Counted from the stretch's first letter, positions 11,865 to 36,634 are shown. The stretch is 64,000 nt of DNA from Glandiceps talaboti (GCF_964340395.1 NC_135570.1:1-64000), one strand, 5' to 3'. Translations and numbers: made by a program. Notes: generated by a model from the letters alone, not told the origin.

Positions 11865-13080
11865 TTTTAGAACTGATAAGGTTCACTACTACTATAGGCA
11901 TGGTGTGGTGTCTGTCTGTCTGTCTGTTTGTTTGTGGATGACTTAAACTCAAAAACCACCAGAGTGATTGCCTTGGTATTTTGTGGGCACATTACTTGTG
12001 TCTAGTTGGAAAATTGTTCAAAGCAAAGTGATTGCATTACAGGTGTGTGATTTTGGTGAAAGAAATGTCATTTTTGGTCAAAAAACTTAAACTCAAAAAG
12101 TACTGAACAGATTGGTGTGAAATTTGGTGGGAACGTTCTTGTAGGTGTGTAGATTGAGAATTGTTCATGACATGATGATCTCATCAGTGATATGCAAATT
12201 AGGTCTAAAATGCGTCTTTTTAGTCAAAAACCTATAATTTCAAAATTACTGAGCAGATTGGGCTGAAATTTAATGGGGATGTATTTGGGGGTGTTTAGGT
12301 GAAGAAGTATTAACCATATAATGATCTCATCAGCAATATGCAAATTAGGTGTAAACATTTGAATTTAAAAAACAACAACTTATATCTCAAAATGTACTTG
12401 GTCAATGAGACTTAAATTTGGTGAGATGTTTCTAGAACTGTTATTCTAGAGATTTTTTTCAAACATTTTGACACAATTGGCCATAGCAACCATGACCCAT
12501 GCCCTTAGCAACGACCAAATGTCAGTATTTGTTGCTAAAATAACATGATAGGCAAGTGAGTAGATATTCAAAAAATGTATGCAAATATCCCTAGCGACCA
12601 TGACCACGCCCATAGCAACAACCAAACAATGGTGTATTTCACAAAGATAACAGGGATTCTTAGACAAGTGAATAAACATTCATAAAATGTATGTAATTGT
12701 GCCTAGCAACAAGACCAAACCCATAGCAACAGCCAAATGATCACGTATATTGCAACGATAACAGGGATTAATATACAAATGAATAAACATTAACAAATGT
12801 ATGCAAATATACCTAGCAACAAGACTACATTCATAGCAACAGCCATAGGATGATGGTATATTGCAAAGATAACATCAGGGATTCATGGAAAAGTGAATGA
12901 ACATTCAATCAAAAAATGTATGCACATACACAATAGCCAAATGGTCACGTATATTGCAAAGATAACAACAGGGCTGGATTGGCAACTTCAACTTCATTCA
13001 GCAAATTAACACCTATACCTACACCTATAACATGTGGATAAACATTTTTTAAAAACTGTACAGTTGTGCTACAACACCAC
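11865..13080. repeat. Dispersed repeat family with internal ~100-bp units (second long copy)
   Basis: Same family as at 9415-10380: the head gaactgataaggttcactac, a (GTCT)n run, phrases such as atgatctcatcagtgatatg, then repeated units with agcaacagccaaatgatcac. Further head-type units follow at 14040-14400. Confidence 0.75.
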
Positions 13081-13149
13081 ATTGAAAGTTCTAAAGGTAT
13101 TCCAGGTTAATTCCCAACTACTAGCACTTCATTAATTGATGCCTGTGTT

Positions 13150-13600
13150 TTGATCTCATTGGCTGAACTGAAGGCCAGAGATGGGCAAACACCCGATATG
13201 TCAGGACCGAGGTCAACAGTTCCACAACATATTATTTTGAAAGATGCTATAACATTAGAAATGCTGTTGTATGAACGGTTTCCAGTGCCCCTCTGGAAAC
13301 CGTACTATAAGTTAACGATAATAGAACAACCCATTAGGACGCCATCAACGGCGGAGGACTCCAACTAGTACACTCTGAACTAGTATAAGCGTAACACCCT
13401 GGAAAATCCCTTGGGACGACATCGATAATAAAGACAGCGCAGCGTTGGTGTTTGACCAGAAGAATTAATATATTCACGACTACACCGTCGCAGCCACATA
13501 AAGACGAAGTTATTTCGCCTGACGATAGTCAGTCAGGTAAGACAACGCCACTTCGGCATTGATTACAACAATTGGCGTAGTCGGCCTCCCGTATCTGAGC
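13150..13600 (+). mobile_element. LTR-retrotransposon remnant: LTR end and primer-binding-like site
   Basis: The sequence is less AT-rich than its surroundings and holds AATAAA near 13420. It is followed at 13572 by tggcgtagtcgg after ...ttacaacaat. A TGGCGNAGTCGG primer-binding site just inside the 5' LTR is familiar from invertebrate Gypsy-type elements. The 72-residue open frame at 13150-13368 could be part of the LTR or of an old polyprotein end; I do not recognise it. No gag-pol sequence follows and I find no second LTR. Confidence 0.4.
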
Positions 13601-14869
13601 GGTCACTAAGAATTTTGCAAACTTTTAGTTGTGGTAAACTTCTTTGTACTGGGGTGGGAACGTCATCTTGATTGACATTTGAAGGAGGGGCCAAACAAAA
13701 AGTCAAACCCCGTACCCGGGTGGCTCCACTCTAGTGCACAGAGAATTACCAGTTTTCATTTAGAATTGTTTGGTGTTGTATATTTCTGTTTGTGGACTTC
13801 GTATTTTGTGAGTTTCAAAGTGTCTTGTGGATTTCAGTTTCCATGTGCTTGTTAATTTATGCATAGCGTCAGTTCCAGCTGATAAGTAAATACGAAACTG
13901 AAAATTGGGGCAAAGTCAGTTTGACGCAGTGTAGTGCTTATCTGTTCTTCGTTTTTTGGTCCAAAAAAATTCTACAAATAGTTGGTGTATAGGACATTTT
14001 TATTTTTGTTGAAACCGTTTTGTAAATTAGACTTCAAAACAATGCTATAGGCATGGTGAAATATGTCTAGCAACAAGACCACAAGAGAGATGTGGCTCAG
14101 ATGTGGTGCACATGGTGGGGGAACATAAGGGGTGTTTAGAGTAAGAGGTATTCTTGGTAAGATGAGCTCATCAGTGATATGCAAATTAGGGCTAAATGTG
14201 TGTCTTTTTAGTCAAAAAAACTATAATTCCAAAACTACTGCGCAGATCTAGATTTAACTGAAATTCGATGGGCGCTTTGTTAGGGGTGTTTAGTTTACGA
14301 ATTGTTCATGATGAGATGATCCCATCAGTGATATGCAAATTAGGGCTAAAATGTGTCTTTTTGGTCAAAAATGTACAATTCAAAACTACTGAGCCGTTTC
14401 GATGAAATTTAATGGGGATGCCTATAGGGATGAAAACTACATAGCGATTGAGGCTGAAACTTATGGCAGGCTTGTTTTGGCCAAATACAGTTGTACTACA
14501 GTGCCATTGGCGCAATTTTGAGATAAAGGGTCAAGGGCATCGTAAATAAACAAAGTCATTGTGGATTCTTTATAAGTTTAAAATATGAACTTCAACTTTC
14601 CAATAAGGAAGTGATCAGTTTTTACGGCCGGTGGTGGGCCGGTGACTTTTTGTTCATGTTGTACTTAAAAATAGTGACCCCCTGCAATTCATTCACAAAA
14701 CAATCCAACCCCCCCTCTGAGTTTACAGCAATTTTAGACTATCTTGGCAAACATTTCACATCTTTAAATCTCAAATTAGAATAGGGTGAAAATATTTAAG
14801 AAAAGTTTAATACCATTATGACAGTAAAAAGGTTGTTGGTGCATCTGATTGTTGGTTGAATGTATGAGT

Positions 14870-15423
14870 GACCTCTGGGGGTGAGGGCTTCCTTGGAGTT
14901 TTCCCCCTGGCAGATCTGCAGTATTTTGCTTCTGTTAAAGCAATGTTTTAATCTGTTCATAGCCTTTGAGGTAAGATTTCCAAGCTTTGAAAAGCTAAAC
15001 GCAAATTTAAGTTTAGAATGAGTTTCCCATGTCACGTAAAAATGGGCCTGTAACATTGGTATAGGAGCATTAATATTGCATGTATAGTAAAGTCACCGGT
15101 ATGTTATAGAACTTTAGGTGGTCATACCTAGTGTATAATAGAAACTGGAATCTGATAAGATGTGGTGATTTGTAGTGTCAATAACATGTAGTGTCCAAAA
15201 TAGAAAGTGTATTAATCCCTTCTGACAATTTCATACTGACAAGTAGAACAATTTAGATTAACCTCTTTTATAAACTATCTATGAAGATTACCATTACGAA
15301 ACCTTCATGTTCACTTTTGCCCCAAAGTGTAATATAAGTGAAACATTGATTGTGAAACAGCCAAGCATTTACATGACATGTTCTGTAACTCGAGTGGTAG
15401 CTAGGTAATACATGTACAAAGTC

Positions 15424-15456
<33 letters not shown>

Positions 15457-15720
15457 TTATGTTTGAACTAATAAGAAATGTTAAAGAATTCATGAAAGAA
15501 ACAGGGACAAGAACAAATATTTACATGTACCACATTTCAGACAAGGCTATATGCTATTGTCTGAAAGGATTTTTTTCTTCCATAACAATCCAAAACACAA
15601 TGACCCCCCCCCCCCCTCCACAATTTTCAAAACAGCATGACCCCTCATCCCCCACTGCCAATTTCAAAAACAGGGTGACCCATCCCCCCCTCCCCCCTCC
15701 CCCAGGCTGAAGACACTGGC
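14870..15720. repeat. ~0.8-kb dispersed repeat, copy 1
   Basis: Aligns by eye with 22975-23770 over most of its length: agtttcccatgtcac, acatgtagtgtccaaaatag, cagccaagcatttacatgac, then a poly-C run with caaaacacaatgacccccc. The two copies differ by many substitutions and small indels, so they are old. Confidence 0.8.
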
Positions 15721-15769
15721 CGGTGCCTGAGTAACAAAAGAGCTAATGAGTATGATGCGATTGTCCTTA

Positions 15770-17456
15770 AATTGGTTTTGAGGGATGGGCTACACATTAG
15801 TTACGTGATATTTTACTGTCCGGACGACTCTCTCAAGTGTAACAACTCATCGTAGGTGATGTTGTTAAACCAGACTCTCTATGCGGTAAAAAATGACTAA
15901 AATACAAATGTACAAGCACGACTCATTTCAAATTTCTTTAATCGTCTCAGAAAATGAAGACGCTGTTGTGCTTTCTTTACAAGGTGTTCAGTATTTGTTT
16001 GCCAAGACAGTCGATGTCAGTCAGACAGTCGACACCACAAATACTATCTAGAAGCAACAGCAGGAGAAGCATTGTCAAAATTCCTTTAACAGTATACATG
16101 TAAAGCCTCAAAATGCGATGTGATCACCTTTTATCTAAAACCGTATGTATAAGTGAGTTGCCAGTAGAGCTTTGAGACCTTGAGAAATACACCATTTTCG
16201 TTTTTTAGATTATGTATCTCGACTATAGTCCTGGTTACACAAACTTTTGTATGTAAGTATCGGGAATGAAATAGACACTGAACTTGAATATACACTGAGC
16301 TTGAGTCAAATGTAGGATCCTGACTGCAATTTACATAACCAATCAAGTTATGTCAAATTAGTTAATCTCAAGTCTAAACAATCTGTACTAACCAATCCTA
16401 TATTTTCCTAATTGACCAATCACATGAAGGTCAATATCAAAATCGAGCCAATATGTACGGAATGTAGGAAAACCTACGATCGAAAAGATCATGCGATACG
16501 TGTGTTGCCCGACCCTTAAAACCAGTATATAGACACTTGCATCATATCTGTAGCACTTTGGTACACTGCGATATTCAGTACCTTCATATTTTGGTGATCT
16601 TGATACCAGTTGTCGTAGTGACAGAAGTTTGTAATAAAAGCAGCTTAGTATATGCCTTTGTTGTATTATCCCGAAAGACTATATAATTTGCTATTTTCTG
16701 AGTGATTTTCATCTGTAAAGATCATGTCTGATGTTAGCTATAGAAAAGATTCCGACGGTATTTTAATAATTACAAAGAATTAAGATGACCTCGAATTTTG
16801 ACAATGACCTTGATCTTGGATCGAAAGGATGATCAGTGAATTGCTTTCCCCAAAACCCTAAATACAAACACTTACATCATGTCAATAGCACTTTCAGGTT
16901 AGTATATTAACACTTTGGTATAATTGGAGATATTAACAGCAGTTGTCTTGGTAACAGCTTTTTGCTACAAAACAACTTAATATATACTAATTTCACGTTT
17001 TTCTGAAAGATTGTATGTTTGGCCATTTTCTGACCGACTTACAGCTTTACCAGTCATATCTGATGGAAGTATACAGAAACGTTTCAATGAATGTTTCGAT
17101 AAAAGTGCAATAAATTAAGTTGACCTTGAATTTTGACTATGACCTGAGCTTGAATCGAAAAGTTCATGTAATTATTGAATTCCCTGTCCCTAAAAAATGT
17201 ATATATAAACATACTTTAATTATGATTATATCATTTCTGGGGCGTGAGATATGACGTTTTTAATGTTTTATCATCCTTCAAAATAATGTCAATGTTACCA
17301 TGGAAACCATCTCCTGTGAGTTTGCCCAAGAGAATCCAGAGGGGCAATATCAGTTTTCTGAAGGCCCAGATGTTACTCTAACCAAATAAACTGCCAAAAT
17401 TTGTACTTCAAGCCAGGCAATTTTTTTCTTCAAAATTTCAGTCTTGGCACCCTGAC
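15770..17456 (+). mobile_element. Copy of the element that forms the 38.5-41.5 kb foldback
   Basis: Begins with ttggttttgagggatgggct and ends with cttggcaccctgac followed by TA, exactly like the right end at 41502. In between are degenerate ~280-bp units with aaaaccctaaatacaaacac, atcatatctgtagcac and accagttgtcgtagtgacag-type sequence. It lacks the inverted left arm seen in the other copy, so it looks left-truncated. No protein is encoded. Confidence 0.7.
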
Positions 17457-17776
17457 TAATAATACAGTTTTGAACAACAATGAGAAAGTGTGGCTATGGA
17501 GTTCTGAAATGGGCGTTTAAAACTTTTATCAAAATTACAGTATGTCAAATAGAATATATTTTGTATCTTGACAGAAAATCATTATGTCAACATAGCACAC
17601 TTTCCTACAATAATTTTGCCAAAAAAGTGTCAAAATTTAGACAAGGTCAGAATAATGTGTGATTTATTGATTTTAATCTGCCCTGGCCCTTACATTGTTT
17701 CATTGCACTAGTTGAAGGAAAATCAGTCACCACTGTTCACAGTCATTTGATAGGTGATTTAAACCAACGTATAAAT

Positions 17777-28969
<11,193 letters not shown>

Positions 28970-29589
28970 AAATACAATGTAATATTGTGTTTGTTCAAAT
29001 ACAGTACACCTTTCCATAATGGTGTCGTGATCAATTTTGTTTAGTGTACAATTTAAAACACTTATATCAAGAAGTGATATATAAAAAATATTGCATCCTA
29101 CCATAAGTATTCAAACCAGACTTGTGTGCCCCAAATGATGAATCTATTGATTTCTTTTCTTTTTTTTACATATACCCACTTCTATAGCTAAGTGGTTTGA
29201 TTCACAAATTGATAGCATACTATTATAAACCAGTACTTATGCAGATTACAGACAATATCTAGTCAACAAATCATTGTATTATTGTATGTTGAAATAGTAT
29301 AAAATTAAATTTGATGCCATGTACACTGAATTTGATACAAAAATTAAGGCTATTCCTGGATGCTAGAAACTCTAGCCTAACCCTATGTATGTGTTCACTT
29401 TCATTTCACTAATACTATCATGGTATCTTGACTCTAGACTTACATTTGTGCATGTGAATAAAATTGGCATCAATAGTGTGTACATCCCTAATTTCATTCT
29501 TGTTTTATATGAGAGAGTGTGAAATATCAACAGATTTCTGTCTTTTCCTATCCATTGTACTCTCACATTAGGATTAAATAGATACGAAG

Positions 29590-30640
29590 GGGAAGAGTTC
29601 AACAAAAACAAACACTTAACGAAACCTATTAATGAGCTATTTACATAATTGATGGTTTTCAGTAATAAGCTATATCTTAGAATGCACGCTTCAAATTTAA
29701 CACAATTTGGCACATACATTCTGAAAAGCATGTTGATATAGGATTAGTTTTAATGAGTCATTTGCATAATGAACGATTTTCTGTAATTAGGCTATATATA
29801 TATGAAAAGTGCAAGCTTCAAGTTCTTATAATTTAGTACATACAATCATCAATTTTGGTCATCTTCAAACTGCATGGGGTTGAAACTTGATAGGGATGTT
29901 TCAGGAGGAGTTAGTCTGCAGTTATTGTTGACAGAATAGGACCAAGCAACCATGCCATGCCCCCAGCAACAGTAAAATGATGATGCATGTTTATACAACA
30001 GGGATGGGTAGGTAATGAATACAGATTCACTTATCATAAATGTATGCAAGTATGCCTGGCAACAGGACCACACCCAGAGCAACAGTTACATGTAAATGAC
30101 AGTTTATATTGCAAAGATGAAAACTGGGAAGGGTAGGAAAGTTAATAAAGATTTCAAAAATATATGCAAATATACCTAACAACAAGACCATGCCCATAGC
30201 AACAGCCAAATACAGTTGTGCTACAATGCTATCGGCACTATTTTCAGTAATTAGTTAAGAATGCACACTTGAAATTCATCATAATTTACTACAGACATTG
30301 ACAATAGTAAAGCGCACAGCTTCTAAAATGTTGCATGATGTGACTTTTAGTTTTAATGAGTTATTTGCATAATTGATGATTTTCAGTAATTAGGCTATAT
30401 CTTCAAAATGCAGAGTTCAATTTCAATATAAAGTGGTACATACTTCAAATATAACTAATTGTACATGTTCTGTAAAGCGTATTGATGTAACTTTAGTTTT
30501 AATGAGTAATTTGCATAATTGATGATTTTCAGTAATTAAGCTATATATATTAAAAATGCATAATTAACGATTTTCAGTAATATGGCTATTATAATAATGC
30601 ATTTATCAAATTCAATTCAACTTGGTACATATTTCTATTT
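29590..30640. repeat. Tandem-like ~100-bp repeat family (ttgcataattgatgattttc)
   Basis: Degenerate units with taatgagt, tttgcataattgatgatttt, cagtaattaagctatat and ttggtacata recur about every 100-130 bp. The run is interrupted by agcaacag-type units at 29930-30220. Related sequence is at 41770-42345 in the same orientation and at 32690-33060 inverted. Confidence 0.7.
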
Positions 30641-30685
30641 CAATAATAACTAATTGCATACTTTCTGTTCCATTTGAAAAATTAT

Positions 30686-30925
30686 TGTGTGTAGGAATGA
30701 AAATCAAAAGACTTGCCCTTACGGAAGGTATTCAGTTTGAATCTGGTTATCTTTCCCCCATCATGGTTAGACTCGTACAATACTTTGTGTTAACTCATAG
30801 AATACCTTTACATTCTGGACAGACCCATACCTTGCTCACATACCTGTTTGCAAATATAGCAAAGACAAGAACCACCAGATTTAAACTGAATGCCTCCCAT
30901 AAGGGTATTTTTGGGCCTACACACA
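30686..30925. mobile_element. ~240-bp MITE-like element with terminal inverted repeats
   Basis: The left end tgtgtgtagg...attcagtttgaatctggtt and the right end, read on the - strand as tgtgtgtaggcc...attcagtttaaatctggtgg, match imperfectly over about 55-60 bp. It has no coding capacity. I could not settle the target-site duplication. Confidence 0.6.
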
Positions 30926-31069
30926 TTGTTTGAATGCAAAATTCTGAGTTATAGATGTACCATTTAATTTGAAAATTAATTATATGAAACTGTATGGAAT
31001 TAAATTTGAAGCTTGTATAGTGAACATGTTGACTAATTGTCAAAATTGATTATATACATCACAATAAAG

Positions 31070-32677
31070 CATTCCCCGTCTCGCGGCAGATCTCGCGAGA
31101 TATGCAAATAACCTAGCAACGGTTGCTATGAGGGTCAAGCTTTGCGGATTGGCCATGTTGTTTATATGAAAATCAACGCATTAGTCTGAAAAAAATACTA
31201 CCGTTTGTGACCATCTACAATCGTAAGTCGTCATGGAAGACATTGAAATATTGAAAGTACACGAACTAAATAGCATGTTACGAAAATATGGTGTGTCAAC
31301 AACAAATTAAAAGAAAGATATGTCACAGTGTCACACCGTCATTATATTTCCGGGAATACGTTGTCAGTGCCAAACTTATGCAGCATACTAGATGGCTATA
31401 ATATTTCAATCTTGAGAAATGGTAATTAATGACAAGCAAAATCGAGTAGTTTTGATTATTAGTACACATGTACATGGTGGAAACATTTCCCGTCACCAAT
31501 TTTCAATAGAAGTATATTAGAATGCAATGCACATGAAGTGTGGCGTAGTACTACACATCCACTGGCCCTAAGCCCTTATGAACCGTTGACATTTACACTG
31601 TTGACAAATACGGACGAAAGCTAAAAGTCTTACTCATTTTTAGAGTGCAAATGTCCCGTTTTGGTCCTAGAGTTCAGAATTGAAAAGTTCTAAGTTATCG
31701 TCACAGGTCGGGAAATCATAGTCAGTTCCTGACAATCGTATTCCGATTTTACCATATGTTATCTTCATACAATACGTACCAGTCTAGTTCCCGACGACCG
31801 TATTCCGATTTTACCCTACCGTAATAACGTAGAGTAGAATCGGAATATGGTCGTCAGGAACTAGACTGGGGAATCACCGGCGATGCGTGAAACACGTGTA
31901 TGTGTCAGCCATGTTTATACTTGAGTTCGATGAACATGTTGTAGAACTCATAGTCCAAATTCGTAAAATAAAACGACATAGTATCTCTGAATTTTAATTT
32001 TAAATACATATATATAGCACATTTATAAATTTATATGATAAAATCAAAGACAGTGAAAAAAAATTCTCAATCGCTTTCAAAGTTTTTAGCGGACCCGGAC
32101 GAATTTAGCCGACGAATTACAGACTAAGAATTACATCATTGCCAACTATTAACAGCACGTTATACAGTAAAGTGATCCCGTACACTTTGTTGTGTTGGTT
32201 TTTAGACGACGCTACGCGACGTATAAAAAGTCTATGGAAAAGTTATGACATTGTATCAAATTTTAGACGTTGGTTAAAAATAGGAATACAATATTTGCAA
32301 CCTGATATGCAAGTTTTCAACCATAGGGCCTGCGATCCTCGAGTGGATCCAACTCTAATATTTTCAAGTTCATGTTGAAACTGATTTCAAAGGTAACACT
32401 GTCAATCTCAAACGCTCTTCATCTGCGCCCTGACGGCCAAAAAATCACCGTCACGTCTTATGGCTAGTTATGAAACCCCTGCCGGCGAATTTTACATACG
32501 CACATCGTTTTTATAACCATACTTTAAAAGTTTGCTTCCCTTGATCTATCATACATGCTGCACTGTACATACGATGACATTGAGAACAATAGTGTTGCTA
32601 AGTGTTTAACACTTCAGCTTGACCACCCGAACATGGTTGCTGTGCACTCAATGGTGTCTCCCGCGAGACGGATAATG
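31070..32677. mobile_element. ~1.6-kb element with 21-bp terminal inverted repeats
   Basis: The left end cattccccgtctcgcggcaga and the reverse complement of the right end, cattatccgtctcgcgggaga, agree at 18 of 21 bases. The element is less AT-rich than its flanks and interrupts the ~100-bp repeat family. No transposase frame is visible, so it would be non-autonomous. An internal hairpin is listed separately. Confidence 0.55.
31779..31869. repeat. 41-bp-arm hairpin
   Basis: Arms 31779-31819 and 31829-31869 are inverted copies with four mismatches around a 9-bp loop (outer bases ccagtctagttcc / ggaactagactgg). A third degenerate copy of the arm lies just upstream near 31722-31758. Confidence 0.85.
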
Positions 32678-33189
32678 GTCTATTGAAAACTACAACTACA
32701 TCAAACATGTATGATTTGTTATGGTTGATGGATGTACCAAGTTAATTGAAATTTGAAGCATGCATTCCAAAGATATAGCTTAATTACTGAAGATCATTAA
32801 TTATTCAAATTACTCATTAAAAGTGAAATCTACATAAAAAACCTTCATGAAACACATGCATTATGATTGATATATGTACCAAATCATATGAAATTTGAAG
32901 CTTGCATTCTTAAGATATAGCGTAATTACCAAAAATCATTATGAAAATTACTCATTAAAGGTTTAAGCTTATCAACAAACTTTATAGAACACGTGTTAAG
33001 GTTAGCATATGTACCAAATTACATTGAATTTTTGAAATATGTGTTCCAAAGTTATTATAATCCACTAGATGTTAATCTTATGACTATATTTTTTCTAAGT
33101 CATGTGTGTTTGTCATTTGTCAGGCTGTGGTCTTCCCTTTCACAAAAATTTTGTTATTTTAGGACAATAATGGAACATTAAACAAATTA

Positions 33190-34205
33190 AGAAGTATGAC
33201 CTAAACCAATCTGATTAAAATCTGATGTAGTGTACATGTCACAATTTGTTTTTGGCTGTACGTTTGAACGTTTACTGTCGTTTGTTCTTATGTGAGAGCT
33301 TGTTACATCTGACACAATACCATAGGTTTTCCCAAATCCAATCTCATACTTGTGATTAGCCAACCAGAATCCGTCTTATAACACTCAACGTTCAAAATTG
33401 AAAGAAAAGAATGACTAAACAATAACGATAACATCGTTGTCTATGCTCTGTGCTCATGCTCTTTTCAAAGTGCTCTGAAGTACTGTCTGTACTCGTATGT
33501 TTCAGCATATTACGCGTTTTCATTGGTCGAGTGAATTCATTCAGTACTCTCGTGCACCGTCGCACGGCAATGTTCTTAACAAGCCTCCCACAGGCCGTAT
33601 ATGCATTCATATACTATATCGTTATTTAGGGCATAGCTAATTTATTCGTTTTGTACATAAACACTGCAACCAATCAGATTGCCCCTTGCATACCATATGA
33701 TATACTGCTAATGCCTTGGCAAGAGCCTAGTACGTACACTAAAAACTGACTTGGCCAAGTTGGGTTCTTGTACCTGAAATTCATGTTTGCCATTCTACAG
33801 ACAAGATTGGATTGATACATGTATGAACATAAAATAATGATCTATAAATCTTGCCTGTAAGTGTCAAGCAGGGTCTGTGAAAGCATGGATTTGTTGTACC
33901 GTCAGACCAGGCGTCCGATACAATCGTGAGTTTGTAGCAAGTACTGAAGTAGGTTACAATGTGTATTATCTCAATAGGGCCATGGTTACAACAAGGCAAG
34001 ATTAGTTATTTCGAAATGAAGTGGTAGAAATAATAACTCTGGTTTGTGAGAATGCTCTCATGTGGCTTGGGAAAACTTATAGTGCTGTGTCAGATGTATG
34101 TAATTAGTGCTCACAAAAGAACAAATGGCAGTAAACGACAGTAAACATAACAGCCAAAAAGAAATTGCGACATGTACACTACATCGGATTTAAATCAGAC
34201 ACAGA
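33190..34205. mobile_element. ~1-kb foldback element with ~150-bp inverted ends
   Basis: The left arm holds atgtagtgtacatgtcacaa, gtttactgtcgtttgttctt and catctgacacaatacc. The right arm at about 34060-34200 holds their reverse complements with scattered changes. A smaller inverted pair (caataacgata / tatcgttatttagg) at 33405-33630 may be a nested element. Confidence 0.65.
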
Positions 34206-36634
34206 ATCAAACACAAAATACCAGACAAAAATTCAGTTAGTTTATTAAGTAAGTGAATATTTTAATTACATGGATTCATTTTTATGTACAAATTCTGTCA
34301 TTATATTTTTTACAATGTTCACTTACTCTTTGCTACTTTCTACCTCCTACATGTTAAATGACTGATTCCAAATACATATAACTTACAATCTATAGTAATG
34401 AGTTAGTTTCCATATCATGTACATGTATACAGTACTTGTGGTATTCTGTTCAACTCTCACACACTGTACTACATGTGTGTTGATCGAGAATGTGAAAGCA
34501 AGCCACATCCCTAAAAGTCATCAAATGTGTGTATGTTAAATTTACATAATTACATGCATACTTCACATGCTTCATGTATTAACTCCTGTGCTCATCTCTA
34601 CTGTGTATGTACATTTTAATACATAATGACTTCATTTAAATAATGTTGTCATGGTTGCATAGTTTTCAATCATAATTACTAACATTTACACATTCTTAAC
34701 ACAAGCAATAGCATGAGTGATAAACTGAGTACCACTGTCACCATAAGCAGGCTATGGTTTTCGTAATATACATGTTATAACTTCTGAAACCCTTCCTTTG
34801 AAAAAAAAGAATTCTTATACTATATTATATATAAAAAGTATGTAATTATTATATAATCTTTGAACTTCTAACAATGTCTACATGATATGAAATATACAAT
34901 ATTTTTTATATTTATTTGTGCAAGTCTTCACAACATCTTCATATTAAATTGTAGTAAAATGAGGGTAAAGTGAGTTGGAAAGTCATTAATTTAAATTGTT
35001 TGTGCACCCCTCATTTTGTACTTAAAAAATTGTAATTCCATTTGTAAAATTCTGACATTACTATAAACAAACTGAAAACAACTCGACATCACTGTCGGAT
35101 GAAACAAGGAAGATTCACACACAGAACCGTTTATCACAGTAAGATAAAATGTAAACATTTTGAGTGCATACATGCTATCAATGCCTGTATCTTCTTGTTT
35201 AATGTAATTCCAAGCTAAAAATGTCATGTAAGCTGCCTAATTTAAACTCCTTTTGGTGTGGTTGTAAAGTGGCACAGTCAGTAACTTTACAGTTTTTGAT
35301 GCTTACTGTTTTCACTTGATGTACCCTTATACTATACTAACAACTGTTAGGGCTCTCATAAGATATTCAGATATGAAGTCAAAATTACATAAAATACAAT
35401 TTTCCGTCTACCTCAGTCAAGGCAAAATGCTACAGCCTCAGTTACCAAGCCTCTCTGTGCATATTTTACTGCCTTCATAAACTGCCTGTCTAGCTTTCAC
35501 TAAAGAACTCTTTTATGTACTAATACATTCTTTATCATTGTCACAGACACCTCATTATTGTATTTTCTTGCTAAACAGGAAGCAATCACTGTATGTAACA
35601 TATTTTTATACATTTATGATCAAGATGAGGTTGTTGTTCTACTTGACAGATAGTAACACCTTAGTTACTGAACACCTCAGGATTGAAAGTTGAGAATAGT
35701 CGTCCTGGCAGAATGAATTTTCTAAAAACCTTTCTTGTCATTAGTTGAAATGCTGTTATCTCTCAAGTAAAAACAATCTCAAATGGTCATGTGATTAGCT
35801 CACCTAACATTCTATTCTATTTGTGATGCAATGTACCTGTATATAACACTCACCTCTGCCTAACTATGCCCAGTACTCTTTCTTTACCAAACTGTCACTT
35901 GCAGGAGAACAACATTGACACTGGAGTTGCCTATTTAGTATTAAAGCCCAGAATGTGATTCTCTAAAATAGAGTTATAAATCTTGCATAAACAGACCTGT
36001 TGTACACTAGGATGAAGTATCATGGGTAGAGTATGGCCAAATAAAAAAAACAATATTGTGTTTCCAATAACATCACAGTCTGCATAATATGTTTGTCTAC
36101 CTAAGTTATGATTGCCTTCATTTACACCTTATCAAACTCTCACAGAAATATTGTTACCAACGACTCTCTTATTTTGGGGTCAAAGTATTTTTTGAAAAAT
36201 TTAAAGTAAAATAAAGTAAAATTCCGACGTACCTACCCTATTTTCTGAAGTCATGTTATCGGAAACAATTTTTTTTTTTTGCCTAAAGAATGATAGGAGC
36301 TTCATAGTTGACCTAAATATTATTTATGTAGGGTTTCTAGAGCAGCAAAGCTGCCAACATTGTTTTACATTCTCATGATGCTTCAGCCTGGAGTAAAACA
36401 GCTTTTTTTGGGTAAGATTGGATCCATTTTACAGCTCATTCTATCTCTCCCCTATAAAGATGTCTAAAATACTAAGCAATTTCAAAATGGCAGCATCTTC
36501 CTGGACAAACCTTGCGTAATATAGTTCTTCAAAAATCAGAAGAAGATTACACAACAGATATGATAGTCATTGTCTAACAGTTGTAACATAAAATTCACAA
36601 GGTCAGTGTGTTATATGTCATGAAATACAGCATA

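Larger units (their letters stand above)
28970..36634. other. Intergenic region between two convergent genes
   Basis: Contains the 3' ends of both genes and a dense set of repeats: a ~100-bp-unit family at 29590-30640 and 32690-33060, and inverted-repeat elements at 30686-30925, 31070-32677 and 33190-34205. I see no exon. Reverse-strand TTTATT at 34911 and 34232 could be distant poly(A) signals for CDH23. Confidence 0.6.

Noticed and set aside
17769-17776. TATA box of the protease homologue
   Set aside because: TATAAATA touches the start codon, so transcription from it would begin inside the coding region.
30622-30933. 103-codon open frame
   Set aside because: It coincides with the small inverted-repeat element and has no protein resemblance.
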